Positions 46,389 through 56,330 are shown, counted from the first letter of the stretch. The stretch: DNA of 64,000 bases from Ryuthela nishihirai (GCA_038380435.1 JAWZYU010000020.1:41076307-41140306); one strand, 5' to 3'. The notes: a model not told the origin generated them from the sequence alone. Numbers and translations: made by a program.

Positions 46389-47009
46389 TGTTACGACAGA
46401 AGAATCTGGCAACCGAAAGCAAAGTTTCAGCCAACGAATAAGAACTTTGGGAGAATTTGGAGAAGAAGAGTGGAGCGTTAACGGTCGTTTTGTTGTAACG
46501 GTCGGTGAGTTCGAAAATGGACGGTGAGCTGTTCTGAGACAGCGCGCGTAAGTATCAAGAAGTAACTTGATGTGTTGTGTATACGCGGAAGGATAAAAGT
46601 GGGATCTTTTATCGTTAAGTATCAAGAAGTAACTTGATGTGTTGTGTATACGCGGAAGTATAAAAGTGGGAACTTTTATGGCTAACTTCGAATGTCTACA
46701 CGGACTGTCTTTTTGTTCGGCTAGTGTGTGAAAAGTTATTAGCACAGGACGAGAATTGGTTTGCGAGTGAAGATCTTCGGGTGACCTGGTAAATCAAGTA
46801 AAAGGTAGTATTTAGTAAAATACACAAGAGCTGATGTTGTGTGCTCTACGCAGGAAGATTGATGACTTGTGCATGTTAATAGTTGATTTGTTAATAAGAT
46901 ACTTCATCCATATTTCCTTTGTAACAATTTACCTTGTATTGAATTTGGTTTTGAAATATAGCTTTTAATACTCACGCTCAGTGGCTATCCATTTTTGTAA
47001 TCCGCAACA
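46389..47009 (+). repeat. 5' LTR of the phosphorylase element
   Basis: 621 bp, starts TGTTACGACAGAAG, ends AATCCGCAACA. It contains two near-identical adjacent copies (about 46552-46615 and 46616-46682) of a module with AGTATCAAGAAGTAACTTGA, TATACGCGGAAG and (G/T)ATAAAAGTGGGA. The second includes a TATA-box-like TATAAAAG, so promoter elements are doubled. Confidence 0.95.
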
Positions 47010-47011
47010 TT

Positions 47012-47029
47012 TGGTGTCAGAAGTGGGAT
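47012..47029 (+). promoter_or_regulatory. primer-binding site, tRNA-Leu type
   Basis: TGGTGTCAGAAGTGGGAT two bases past the LTR. It is the complement of a tRNA-Leu 3' end including CCA, as I recall it. Confidence 0.75.
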
Positions 47030-47056
47030 AATTTATTGAATGCCGTTAACTGAAGT

Positions 47057-49906
47057 ATGGATGAATTAGTAAAGTTGATGACTGATATTAAAGGTAAAAT
47101 AGGTGACCTGGCCGCACAAAATAATGAGTTGAGAACTGAGATAGTTTCTCAAAAAGATGACTTGAAAGCCGATATGGCTACTCAGATGACTGATATTAAA
47201 GGTGATATAGCTGCCCAAAGCGATAAAATAGGTGACTTGAAAGCCGAAATGGCCGCACAAAATACTGAGATGAGAGCTGAAGTGGCTTCTCAAGTTGGTA
47301 AGATTATTGATCACTTCAAGGATCATAAAACCGAACTCAATAGACAATGCAATAGTTTAAATGTTGAATTTGTCAGTGAAAAAGATGATCTTGATAGTGT
47401 TAAGTTAGATTGTAAACATGGAAAAGAGAAAGGCAACGCATATAAAAATGTGGATCTGCTACTGGAAATCAAGAATCGAAGAGATAGCGCAGATAATGCC
47501 TTTGACCACGCAACTACTGGTAATGCATGGCAGAGTGTCTATGTCGCTGGTGACATGTCTAGGAACTGTGAAGAACAATCACACAGATCAGAGAGCTGCG
47601 AGACTATACAGTACGCTTTGCACTTCAAAATACCTAGGTATACAAGTCTGGCACGATCTGAAGAGAGATCCACACGAAAGGTATTCTATTCCTCGCCGTC
47701 AGCAAAATGCGTCATGGACAATTATCGCAAAGGCAGAGTAACGAGTGGTAATGAGGGGGAACGAAACAGAGTTTACGTTTCGCAGAGTGGTCCGAGTAAA
47801 GAAGAGGCGTCCATTCATCATAGAAACAAAGTGCCATTCGACGTTACCCGGGAAGTCGGAGAGATTTTTCCGAAGCATATAGCCACACTTGAATCGTTTA
47901 TAGAAAGTGGGGATTTAAGGAAGAGGAATTCCGAAGAATGGCTTAGAAGCGTAACAGGTGATGCTAGTAAAGGAGCTTCAGGCAGAGACAGTACTTCAAA
48001 GACTAACTTTCTGGATGAAACTAAGCCTCAGAGTTACGATCAGAGAGAAGTGAATCCCTCAGATAATTTCAACGTAGCCACGCTGAATTTCTTTTCTGAA
48101 CAGTCAATGTGCAGATTTGGACATTATAACCATTTAGATTATAAGGATATAGAAAAGTTTTATCACGACTACAAGAGCTCTAAAGTGGACAATATCATGT
48201 TACAAAACTCGTCGCTGATCTCCAGAATGAACAATTTGGCAATCATGACTGATGTGTCCCTGGCTAATTACAATGAGAGCTCCAAGAAAGTGAATTCCGA
48301 AGAAACAGCAACTATGACCTCCTCGGGTCATGTGTTTTGCTGGAGACCCGAGTGGCGCCATCGGATGGTAGATGAAAACAGCACAGGAGGTGTCGGCAAC
48401 AAAGTGAGTCTTGTCTTGGCTCCTGCACTTGCTGCTTTAGGTCTCAAGGTCCCTATGATCTCCGGTCGTGCTCTCCAATTGACGGGAGATACTCTGGACA
48501 AATTGGAATCCATCCCTGGCTTCACAGTCGACTGCACTAAAGATAAAATCGAGCAGATGATGGAAGACGTCGGATGCTGCATCGTAGGACAGACAGAGGA
48601 GCTGGTGCCAACAGATAAGGAGATTTACCGCTGCAAGGATCTGACGGCTACCGTAGATAGCGTTCCTCTAAGGAGATGCTCAATTGTGTCCAAAAAGCTG
48701 GCTGAAGGAGTGTGCGCTTTGGTTTATGATGTTGAATTCGGAAAAGGAGCTATTGATCTCATCAGTACAGAAGATGTTGCTGTTGATTTAGTTAAGAAAA
48801 TGGTTGCAGCATCACAGGCTCGTGGAATGAAGAGTTTGAGTTGTTCAGCTGTTATCAGCAACATGGATTCACCTCTTGAAAACTCTGTTGACAACTCTCT
48901 GGAAGTGATGGAAGCTGTTCAGTGTTTCCTTGGTGACGGATCCTTGGAACTGCAAGAGCTCGTCGAAGAGTTAGGAGGAGAACTTCTGCATTTGGTGAAC
49001 ATTGTGGATAATAGGGTAGATGAAGCATCACGTGTCCGCAAGGTTCTGCATAACGGCAATGCTTTGAACAAGTTTCGTAACATGTTAATAGAACAAGGAG
49101 TATCTGAAGATGTTGCAAGCTGGCTATGTGAAGATAAAACAGAAAAAATATTGCTAGCAGCCCGACACATCACTGATTTCACTTATACAGGAGAAACAGG
49201 TAAGGTTGTCGGATTAGAAGCTGCAGTCCTAGCAAGAGTATGGAAGGAGGAGATGGACCGAAGCGCTAAAAAGAATTATGGAGCTGATATAATTGTGAAG
49301 CACCTTGGGGATCAAATTGAATCAGGTGAAATATGGCTGAAGGTTCATCACGACAGTTCTGAATTAAGTGAAAGTCAACTGACAAAAGGGTCAGACTGGA
49401 GGATGAAACTTCTCCCTAGATTTTATGTCACTAATGACTTTCATTCCTTGTTACTCTTGATAGAAGTAAAAATCCAAAGAAGAAAACTTTCGACAAAGAA
49501 GAAAACTTTTTACAGGTTTTGCACGAAAACTCTTAGTCGATTCTTCTCCCTGCAGAGACATAAACGTGTTCACAAGGGCTATAGGCCTTACACGTATTAT
49601 GTTTGTGGACGAGGCTTCAGTCAGAAAAGAAATCTACGTCATAATGAGATTCGCTTTCATTTTGACACAGACGTGGTATATCGCATTCGTCGATGTCCAG
49701 CTACAAAGTGCAAGGTGGTTCACGTGGATCGTTTGGCCATGTTTCATCGAAGAACTGAAGAAGCTTTGGAATCCAGAATTGTTCGGGACGAACAAGACCT
49801 AGGAAGGGGGCAGTGTTACGACAGAAGAATCTGGCAACCGAAAGCAAAGTTTCAGCCAACGAATAAGAACTTTGGGAGAATTTGGAGAAGAAGAGTGGAG
49901 CGTTAA
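47057..49906 (+). CDS. chimeric gag-like / thymidine phosphorylase / zinc-finger / integrase-tail protein
   Basis: This is one open frame of 949 residues beginning 47 nt past the LTR. Residues 1-110 form a coiled coil of repeated 'DIKG-x-IGDLAAQN / AEMAAQ' units, like arthropod gypsy gag starts. Residues 120-400 are unrecognised and hydrophilic. Residues 415-777 are thymidine phosphorylase, with NSTGGVGNKVSLVLAPAL, KVPMISGRALQLTGDTLDK, SIPGFTVDC, GCCIVGQTEELVPTD, DLTATVDSVPL, SIVSKKLAEG and EIWLKVHHD in family order. It starts past the N-terminal helical domain and runs to the C terminus, without introns. The family's VDKHSTGG is VDENSTGG, so the phosphate-site Lys and catalytic His are changed; the Arg before TATVDS is Lys. 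Residues 829-868 hold a C2H2 finger that lost its first Cys (YTYYVCGRGFSQKRNLRH). Residues 872-897 match a gypsy integrase end (VYRIRRCPATKCKVVHVDRL). The frame reads through the purine tract into the 3' LTR. Confidence 0.9.
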   Translation: MDELVKLMTDIKGKIGDLAAQNNELRTEIVSQKDDLKADMATQMTDIKGDIAAQSDKIGDLKAEMAAQNTEMRAEVASQVGKIIDHFKDHKTELNRQCNSLNVEFVSEKDDLDSVKLDCKHGKEKGNAYKNVDLLLEIKNRRDSADNAFDHATTGNAWQSVYVAGDMSRNCEEQSHRSESCETIQYALHFKIPRYTSLARSEERSTRKVFYSSPSAKCVMDNYRKGRVTSGNEGERNRVYVSQSGPSKEEASIHHRNKVPFDVTREVGEIFPKHIATLESFIESGDLRKRNSEEWLRSVTGDASKGASGRDSTSKTNFLDETKPQSYDQREVNPSDNFNVATLNFFSEQSMCRFGHYNHLDYKDIEKFYHDYKSSKVDNIMLQNSSLISRMNNLAIMTDVSLANYNESSKKVNSEETATMTSSGHVFCWRPEWRHRMVDENSTGGVGNKVSLVLAPALAALGLKVPMISGRALQLTGDTLDKLESIPGFTVDCTKDKIEQMMEDVGCCIVGQTEELVPTDKEIYRCKDLTATVDSVPLRRCSIVSKKLAEGVCALVYDVEFGKGAIDLISTEDVAVDLVKKMVAASQARGMKSLSCSAVISNMDSPLENSVDNSLEVMEAVQCFLGDGSLELQELVEELGGELLHLVNIVDNRVDEASRVRKVLHNGNALNKFRNMLIEQGVSEDVASWLCEDKTEKILLAARHITDFTYTGETGKVVGLEAAVLARVWKEEMDRSAKKNYGADIIVKHLGDQIESGEIWLKVHHDSSELSESQLTKGSDWRMKLLPRFYVTNDFHSLLLLIEVKIQRRKLSTKKKTFYRFCTKTLSRFFSLQRHKRVHKGYRPYTYYVCGRGFSQKRNLRHNEIRFHFDTDVVYRIRRCPATKCKVVHVDRLAMFHRRTEEALESRIVRDEQDLGRGQCYDRRIWQPKAKFQPTNKNFGRIWRRRVER

Positions 49907-50434
49907 CGGTCGTTTTGTTGTAACGGTCGGTGAGTTCGAAAATGGACGGTGAGCTGTTCTGAGACAGCGCGCGTAAGTATCAAGAAGTAACTTGATGTGT
50001 TGTGTATACGCGGAAGGATAAAAGTGGGATCTTTTATCGTTAAGTATCAAGAAGTAACTTGATGTGTTGTGTATACGCGGAAGTATAAAAGTGGGAACTT
50101 TTATGGCTAACTTCGAATGTCTACACGGACTGTCTTTTTGTTCGGCTAGTGTGTGAAAAGTTATTAGCACAGGACGAGAATTGGTTTGCGAGTGAAGATC
50201 TTCGGGTGACCTGGTAAATCAAGTAAAAGGTAGTATTTAGTAAAATACACAAGAGCTGATGTTGTGTGCTCTACGCAGGAAGATTGATGACTTGTGCATG
50301 TTAATAGTTGATTTGTTAATAAGATACTTCATCCATATTTCCTTTGTAACAATTTACCTTGTATTGAATTTGGTTTTGAAATATAGCTTTTAATACTCAC
50401 GCTCAGTGGCTATCCATTTTTGTAATCCGCAACA
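49814..50434 (+). repeat. 3' LTR of the phosphorylase element
   Basis: Same length and, as far as I can see, the same sequence as the 5' LTR. Its first 93 bp encode the C terminus of the chimeric protein. Confidence 0.95.
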
Positions 50435-50506
50435 ATATACAATCTTGTATATCTCAGATACATAATTTTAAAGCGTTACATTTTTTAATATATATCATTC
50501 TTCATA

Positions 50507-50701
50507 GCCGTCCCGTGGCCGAGTGGTTAGCACGCTTGGCTACTGATCTAAGGGACCTGGGGTTCGAGCCCCGGATTAGGCATGGATGTGTTTTTCTGCT
50601 GAGGTCCTGCCATCCTCTCAGATCTTCTACTCTGGCATATAAACTGACAGGCTCCTGTCAGACCTCTGTGGCAAGCAGCTGCTTGAGGGGGTATTTTTTT
50701 T
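50507..50701 (+). repeat. SINE2 copy, full length
   Basis: Duplication ATTCTTCATA at 50497-50506 and 50702-50711. A short deletion removes the GTTCGTGTT segment after the head. Confidence 0.88.
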
Positions 50702-50711
50702 ATTCTTCATA

Positions 50712-51258
50712 CATAGTTTCTCTAATAAAAATCATATTCTAAATCGTACCAATATAAATAAAATCTTAATATTATATTTCATTAGTGTTTTATAATTTTA
50801 CCTACATTTTTCAGTAAAAGTCTGAGAAAAAATGTTGAGTCTTCCACGAGAGTAAAAACTCGCTCGTGGAAGAAATTCAATAGTTATGTTTTAATGAAAA
50901 CGAAAAGGCAACATGCTTCAGTTTCACATTTTCTCACATTTTGCTAGCTTGATCATAAAAATTAAAGTAAATATTCACCGTTTTATAAGTTCGAAAATTA
51001 CCGTTAAAAATAAATGAAAAAAAAAAAAACTCTACTGGGTAGAAAACATAAAAAAAATAAAATTCTATATTGAAATTGTTCGTTAATAAATGGTTCATTT
51101 GAACACTTTAATAGCTACTTTGCGTCTAATGGAATTGTATTACATTTAATCCTCTTTCATTTCTAAAACATAATCTCAATATTTACCACATTTAAAATCC
51201 ATTTTCTTAATTCTTATTCTTAATTATATAGAGTTAAAAATGTACATATACTGTAGTA
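50712..51258. other. AT-rich stretch, nothing recognised
   Basis: Contains a short inverted repeat, TCTTCCACGAGAG and CTCGCTCGTGGAAGA (about 50845-50875); no gene seen. Confidence 0.45.
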
Positions 51259-51271
51259 CATCCTGAGTTTG

Positions 51272-51646
51272 GGGGCCGGGGTGGCTCAGTCGGTAGCGCG
51301 CCAGGCTCGTAATCTGTAGTTCCCAGGTTCGAGTCCCAGCTGGGTCAGCGTTGAGATTTATCTCCGCAAAATTCTCCGCCCTGCCCACTGTCAGTAGGGG
51401 ACACCGATGGACTTGGTAAAGGCCGCCGTCCGTTGGATGGGACGTTAAGCCGGGGCCCCGTGTGTGGGAGAGCCATACCCTGTGCACGTTAAAGAACACG
51501 CTGGATGGCCTTGACGGGAGACTACCATCTGTCTCCCAACAGCTGTTCCAGTGGGTCCCCAACCTTTTCTGAGCCTTCGGGGTCCATGTGACCTGGCCAT
51601 TTAGCCCATGGTGTGCAAAAAAGTGCCGCTCAGAGGTAAAACAACC
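51272..51646 (-). repeat. SINE1 copy (head at left, plus orientation by head)
   Basis: Head GTGGCTCAGTCGGTAGCGCG at the left and tail AAACAACC at the right, so the SINE itself reads on the plus strand; only chance frames are antisense. Duplication CATCCTGAGTTTG at 51259-51271 and 51647-51659. Confidence 0.9.
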
Positions 51647-51899
51647 CATCCTGAGTTTGTGAGGTAAAGTATCACAGGAAATGTCCTGTAATCATGGGAC
51701 TCGTGAAACAATAAGCTGAAAAAAAAAAAGATTTCGTGGTGAGTGGAATTCGAACCCACATCTCACAATGACATGCCAGATATGTTAACCAGTATACCAT
51801 CAATGACTAAAGATTTTTTTTTCAGCTAATGTGACATATAAACTTTCCTGTATTTTTTCGGCCACCTAGATAGTATCCTGATAAAAATGCAAGCAAGTA

Positions 51900-52112
51900 C
51901 AGTCGCTCAAAAAAATATCCGAACACTATGGTTGATTACAGAATTCTGAAAAAATATCTGGCAACGAGTGTTTTAGAAATTAGTGATCTGGCAACCTTCG
52001 TGTACTATACGCGAAGGTTTCCAGATCACTAATTTCTAAAAAAATCGTTGCTAGATATTTTTTCTGAATTCTGTAATCAACCATGGTGTTCGGATACTTT
52101 TTTGAGCGACTG
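51900..52112. mobile_element. palindromic TA-MITE, copy 3
   Basis: CAGTCGCTCAAAAAAATATC to GATACTTTTTTGAGCGACTG with TA on both sides (51898, 52113). Centre CCTTCGTGTACTATACGCGAAGG. Confidence 0.85.
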
Positions 52113-52114
52113 TA

Positions 52115-52534
52115 GGTGGTCATATTATTTTGATACTAGATCGTGTGGGCTCACTCACGGAATATTGAGCGTGTGCAGTTACCGTTCACAGCAAACTGGA
52201 TCGTGTGCAGTAACTGCACACGCTCCAGTTTGCTGTGAACGGCAACTGGAGCGTGTACAGTTGCTGTACACGCTCCAGATATTTTTTCTGAATTCTGTAA
52301 TCACCCATAGTGTTCGGATACTTTTTTGAGCGACTATAGGTGGTCATATTATTTTGATATGAGCGGTAACTGGAGCGTGTACAGTTGCTTTACACGCTCC
52401 AGATATTTTTCCTGAATTCTGTAATCACGTGACACGAAGGTTGCCAGATCACTAATTTCTAAAAAATCGTTGCCAGACATTTTTTCTGAATTCTGTAATC
52501 AACCATGGTGTTCGGATACTTTTTTGAGCGACTG
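52115..52534. mobile_element. two composite palindromic MITE units in tandem
   Basis: Units 52115-52336 and 52339-52534 both start GGTGGTCATATTATTTTGAT and end CTTTTTTGAGCGACT(A/G), each bordered by TA. The second has a shorter GGAGCGTGT palindrome. They are the reverse of 42105-42402. Confidence 0.75.
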
Positions 52535-52825
52535 TACCCTTCCACATGCAACTCGCAATCACGTTCACATATGGTAAGCTAAAAAAGAATCTAGCCTCAA
52601 CAGGTTAGCAGAACGACCTGTCTATAACGACATTTCATTTGCTTCTCTACTCTTCATACTTGCAGTGATAAACGCCGCTAAGGTGTCTTGACCGTATATA
52701 AATAATTATTTCAGCATCATGTTAAATTCCCGTTCAGGTTGGCTGCCTCTTTCCTGAGCATTGATGCGCCACAATAGACTGCAATTTGGAACGTTTGCAT
52801 TCACAATCCACTGAAAATTGAACAA

Positions 52826-53345
52826 GCTGCCATAGCTCAGCAATCAGTTCACCTGGCTTGTTATCAGGGTTGGGTTGTTTTACCTCTGAGGGGCACATTT
52901 TTGCACATGATGGACTAAATGGACAGGTCACCAGGACGCCGAAGGCTCAGAGAAGGTTGGCGGAGGGAACTCATTGGGGAAGGAACCCCAGCTGTTGGGA
53001 GACATAGTCTCCCATCAAGGCCATCCAGCATATATACTTTAACGTGCACAGAGTATGGCTCTCCCGCACACGGTGTCACGGCTTACGTCCCATCCGACGG
53101 ACGGCAGTCTTTCCAAGCCTATCGGTGTCCACTATTGACCGTGAGCTGGAGTTTTGCGGTGATAAATCTCAACGCTGACCCAGGCGGGCTTGTTATCAGG
53201 AGGTCCTGAGTTCGCATCCCACTGGTGATGAAAAGCATGTGAATCATGCACACAAGGTCATGGCTTAACACCCCATGCGATGTATTGCGCTATTCGCAAG
53301 TCCATCAATGGCTCTTTTCTCACCTACAGCAGAGGCGGTATTATC
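52826..53345 (+). repeat. third tRNA-derived SINE-like repeat, split by a SINE1
   Basis: CATAGCTCAGCAATCAGTTC (A box-like) runs to GGCTTGTTATCAGG. After the inserted SINE1 it continues GTCCTGAGTTCGCATCCC (B box-like), with a body containing GGCTTAACACCCCATGCG and AAGTCCATCAATGG. It resembles an old relative of SINE1. Confidence 0.5.
52869..53186 (-). repeat. SINE1 copy, 5'-truncated, inserted in a tRNA-like head
   Basis: Duplication GGCTTGTTATCAGG at 52855-52868 and 53187-53200. The copy stops before its own tRNA head. Confidence 0.85.
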
Positions 53346-53445
53346 GGAGAAAATCTTAATGCATGCATACTGGTCACTCGAACCTAAAGAACTACTGAGT
53401 CAAAACCTCTCCCCACACGAATTCAGTGTGCCCTACCTTACTTTG

Positions 53446-53827
53446 GGGCGGGGGTGGCTCAGTCGGTAGCGCGCCAGGCTCGTAATCTGTAGTTCCCAGG
53501 TTCGAGTCCCAGCTGGGTCAGCGTTGAGATTTATCTCCGCAAAATTCCACGCCCAGCCCACGGTCAGTAGGGGACACCGATGGGCTTGGAAAGGCCACCG
53601 TCCGTCGGATGGGACGTTAAGCTGTGGCCTCGTGTGCGGGAGAGCCATACCCTGTGCACGTTAAAGAACACGCTGGATGGCTTTGACGGGAGGCTACCAT
53701 CTGTCTCCCAACAGCTGTTCCAGTGAGTCCCCTCCCCCAACCTTCTCTGAGCCTTCGGGGTCCATGTGACCTGGCCATTTAGCCCATGGTGTGCAAAAAA
53801 GTGCCGCTCAGAGGTAAAACAACCCAA
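53446..53827 (+). repeat. SINE1 copy
   Basis: Duplication CCTACCTTACTTTG at 53432-53445 and 53828-53841. 53842-54200 holds no recognised gene. Confidence 0.92.
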
Positions 53828-54214
53828 CCTACCTTACTTTGACGATACAGCTGTTTCTGAGGTCAAATCCACGACCTGACCCAAAACTGGATGAATCCTA
53901 CGTTCCATTAAGGGTGTGGCTTGTTATTTCTCCTCTCGCTCTTTATTTTCGAAAGCCTAAAGCAGTTCTATAACAGTCGCTTCTCTGCTTCAGTCACATA
54001 GGGCCACGCACTTGCCTTGGCAACCTATTACCATCTGGGGTTTACGTTTGGGTCCGTCGGAGATCGGCTTTCTTGTCCTCGTGTTGCCCAGCTGTTTCGC
54101 CGGTAGCAAGCGTTCATCTTTATCGTTTTCGTCTTTAAATAAAACCATCTTTTTCCACTTCAAGAAGAAGGCTCCAGGAACGAGAGATAGCACAAAAAAT
54201 CAGACATGTTACAG

Positions 54215-54596
54215 TTGGGTTGTTTTACCTCTGAGCGGCACTTTTTTGCACACCATGGGCTAAATGGCCAGGTCACATGGACCCCGAAGGCTCAGAGAAG
54301 GTTGGGGGAGGGGACCCACTGGAACAGATGTTGGGAGACAGATGGTAGCCTCCCGTCAAGGCCATCCAGCGTGTTCTTTAACGTGCACAGGGTATGGCTC
54401 TCCCGCACACGGGGCCACGGCTTAACGTCCCATCCGACGGACGGCGGCCTTTCCAAGCCCATCGGTGTCCCCTACTGACCGTGGGCAGGGCGGGGAATTT
54501 TGCGGAGATAAATCTCAACGCTGACCCAGCTGGGACTCGAACCTGGGAACTACAGATTACGAGCCTGGCGCGCTACCGACTGAGCCACCCCCGCCC
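54215..54596 (-). repeat. SINE1 copy
   Basis: Duplication AGACAT(G/C)TTACAG at 54202-54214 and 54597-54609. 54610-55056 holds no recognised gene. Confidence 0.92.
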
Positions 54597-55056
54597 AGAC
54601 ATCTTACAGAGAATAAAAGAAAAGCCAGGATACTCGCACACCACAAAGAAATATTAACGAAATCTTAAGAAAAATACCATCCCGTATAAGCATAAAAAAT
54701 TCGATTTATGTTTAAAAAGGCACTACGAAAAAAAAAAATGCTGGGAAAAATCAAAGAACGCTAGAACATAAAACGCACAAAGAAGTGTGAAAACACAATA
54801 AAAATATGAAAACACAAAAGAACACCGAAATCCAATCAAAAACTATTAATGCCAATTTTATATGAATGCTTCCCCTTGAAACCTGGATGTCGGAAACAAT
54901 AAGGTGCGTTGGGGTGGAGGGGTGTTTGTGTGGAGAGATCGATTCACAATTAAGTGGAATGCCCCTCTGGTATAATCTCTTCAATCTTCGGTTTAGTGGT
55001 CTTAAACAAATTTCTTGAAAAACACTGCTTATATGTATTACATCGGGCTTTAAAAG

Positions 55057-55797
55057 GTTGGGTAGTTTCACCTTTGAAGCGGCAATGCTTTGTACGCAAT
55101 GATCAAAATGGTCACGTCACGAGGAGCTCAAGGGCTCGGAGAACGCTAGGGGATGGGGATCCATTCGAACATGGGGCCACGGTTTTACGTCGCATCCGAC
55201 GGACGGCGGCCTTTCCAAGCCCATCGGTCACCCCTTTCTCAGGGCGGGGGTGGCTCAGTCGGTAGCGCGCCAGGCTCGTAATCTGTAGTTCCCAGGTTCG
55301 AGTCCCAGCTGGGTCAGCGTTGAGATTTATCTCCGCAAAATTTCCCGCCCTGCCCACGGTCAGTAGGGGACACCGATGGGCTTGAAAAGGCCACCGTCCG
55401 TCGGATGGGACGTTAAGCCGTGGCCCCGTGTGTGGGAGAGCCATACCTTGTGCACGTTAAAGAACACGCTGGATGGCCTTGACGGGAGGCTACCATCTGT
55501 CTCCCAACAGCTGTTCCAGTGGGTCCCCTCCCCCAACCTTCTCTGAGCCTTCGGGGTCCATGTGACCTGGCCATTTAGCCCATGGTGTGCAAAAAAGTGC
55601 CGCTCAGAGGTAAAACAACCCAACCCAACCCCTTTCTCACCGAGCTCAAGGTGGGAGTTTTTCGGAGATAAATGTCAACGCTGGAGGAGGTGGGATTCGA
55701 ACCTTTCTCACCGAGGTTTAGAACAGATAAAAGAGTTGGGACTTGAACTTGGGATGTCAGATGACGAGCATGGCGTGCTACCGACTGAGGCAACACT
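55057..55797 (-). repeat. old SINE1 copy split by a younger one
   Basis: Pieces 55057-55230 (tail side, GTTGGGTAGTTTCACCTTTG) and 55640-55797 (head side, ending CTACCGACTGAGGCAACAC) flank the copy at 55242. Confidence 0.8.
55242..55628 (+). repeat. SINE1 copy nested in SINE1
   Basis: Duplication CCCCTTTCTCA at 55231-55241 and 55629-55639. Confidence 0.92.
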
Positions 55798-55987
55798 CGT
55801 ATTGCAGTGTTATTTATGGGCACCTGCAGGTACAGAAAACGAACGCAAGAAATATCACTTGAATTTTTCATATTACAGAATCAGGGCTGCTCAGCTACAT
55901 TTTAATGTGGCAAAGACGTTTTTTTTGAACATGAGGCATTTTGTTGGCCAGAGTTAAAGACAAAATCCTTAAGGTCCATCGTCCGAT

Positions 55988-56330
55988 CCGCCCTGCCCAC
56001 GGACAGTAGAGGACACCGATGGGCTTGGAAAGGTCATCGGTGGGGACGTTAAGCCGTGGATGGATGGGACGTTAAGCCGTGGATGGATGGGACGTTAAGC
56101 CGTGGATGGATGGGACGTTAAGCCGTGTCCCCGTGTATGGGAGAGCCATACACTGTGCCCGTTAAAGAACACACTGGAAGGCTTTGACGGGAGGCTACTA
56201 TATGTCTCCGAACTATTGTTCCAATGGGTCCCCTCCCCCAACGTTTTCTGAGCCTTCGGGGTCCTTGTGGCCTGGCCATTTAGCCCATGGGGTGCAAAAA
56301 AGTGTCGCTCAGAGGTAAAACAACCCAACC
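55988..56330 (+). repeat. SINE1 copy, 5'-truncated, with expanded 23-bp unit
   Basis: Starts at CCGCCCTGCCCACGG. The unit GGATGGGACGTTAAGCCGT(GGAT) is repeated about four times (56036-56125). Duplication CA(T/C)CGTCCGAT at 55977-55987 and 56331-56341. Confidence 0.85.

Larger units (their letters stand above)
46389..50434 (+). mobile_element. LTR retrotransposon that captured thymidine phosphorylase
   Basis: The element is 4046 bp: LTR (46389-47009), primer site, one 949-codon frame, purine tract AGGAAGGGGGCAG (49801-49813), LTR (49814-50434). The duplication is ATAT (46385-46388, 50435-50438). It lacks capsid, protease, RT and RNase H, so it must borrow them. The gypsy-type integrase tail and layout point to Ty3/gypsy. 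The LTRs appear identical, so insertion is recent. Confidence 0.92.

Noticed and set aside
47057..49906. Ordinary host gene flanked by unrelated repeats
   Set aside because: Two same-length TG...CA repeats, a 4-bp duplication, primer site, purine tract and gypsy integrase tail in the frame all fit an LTR element.
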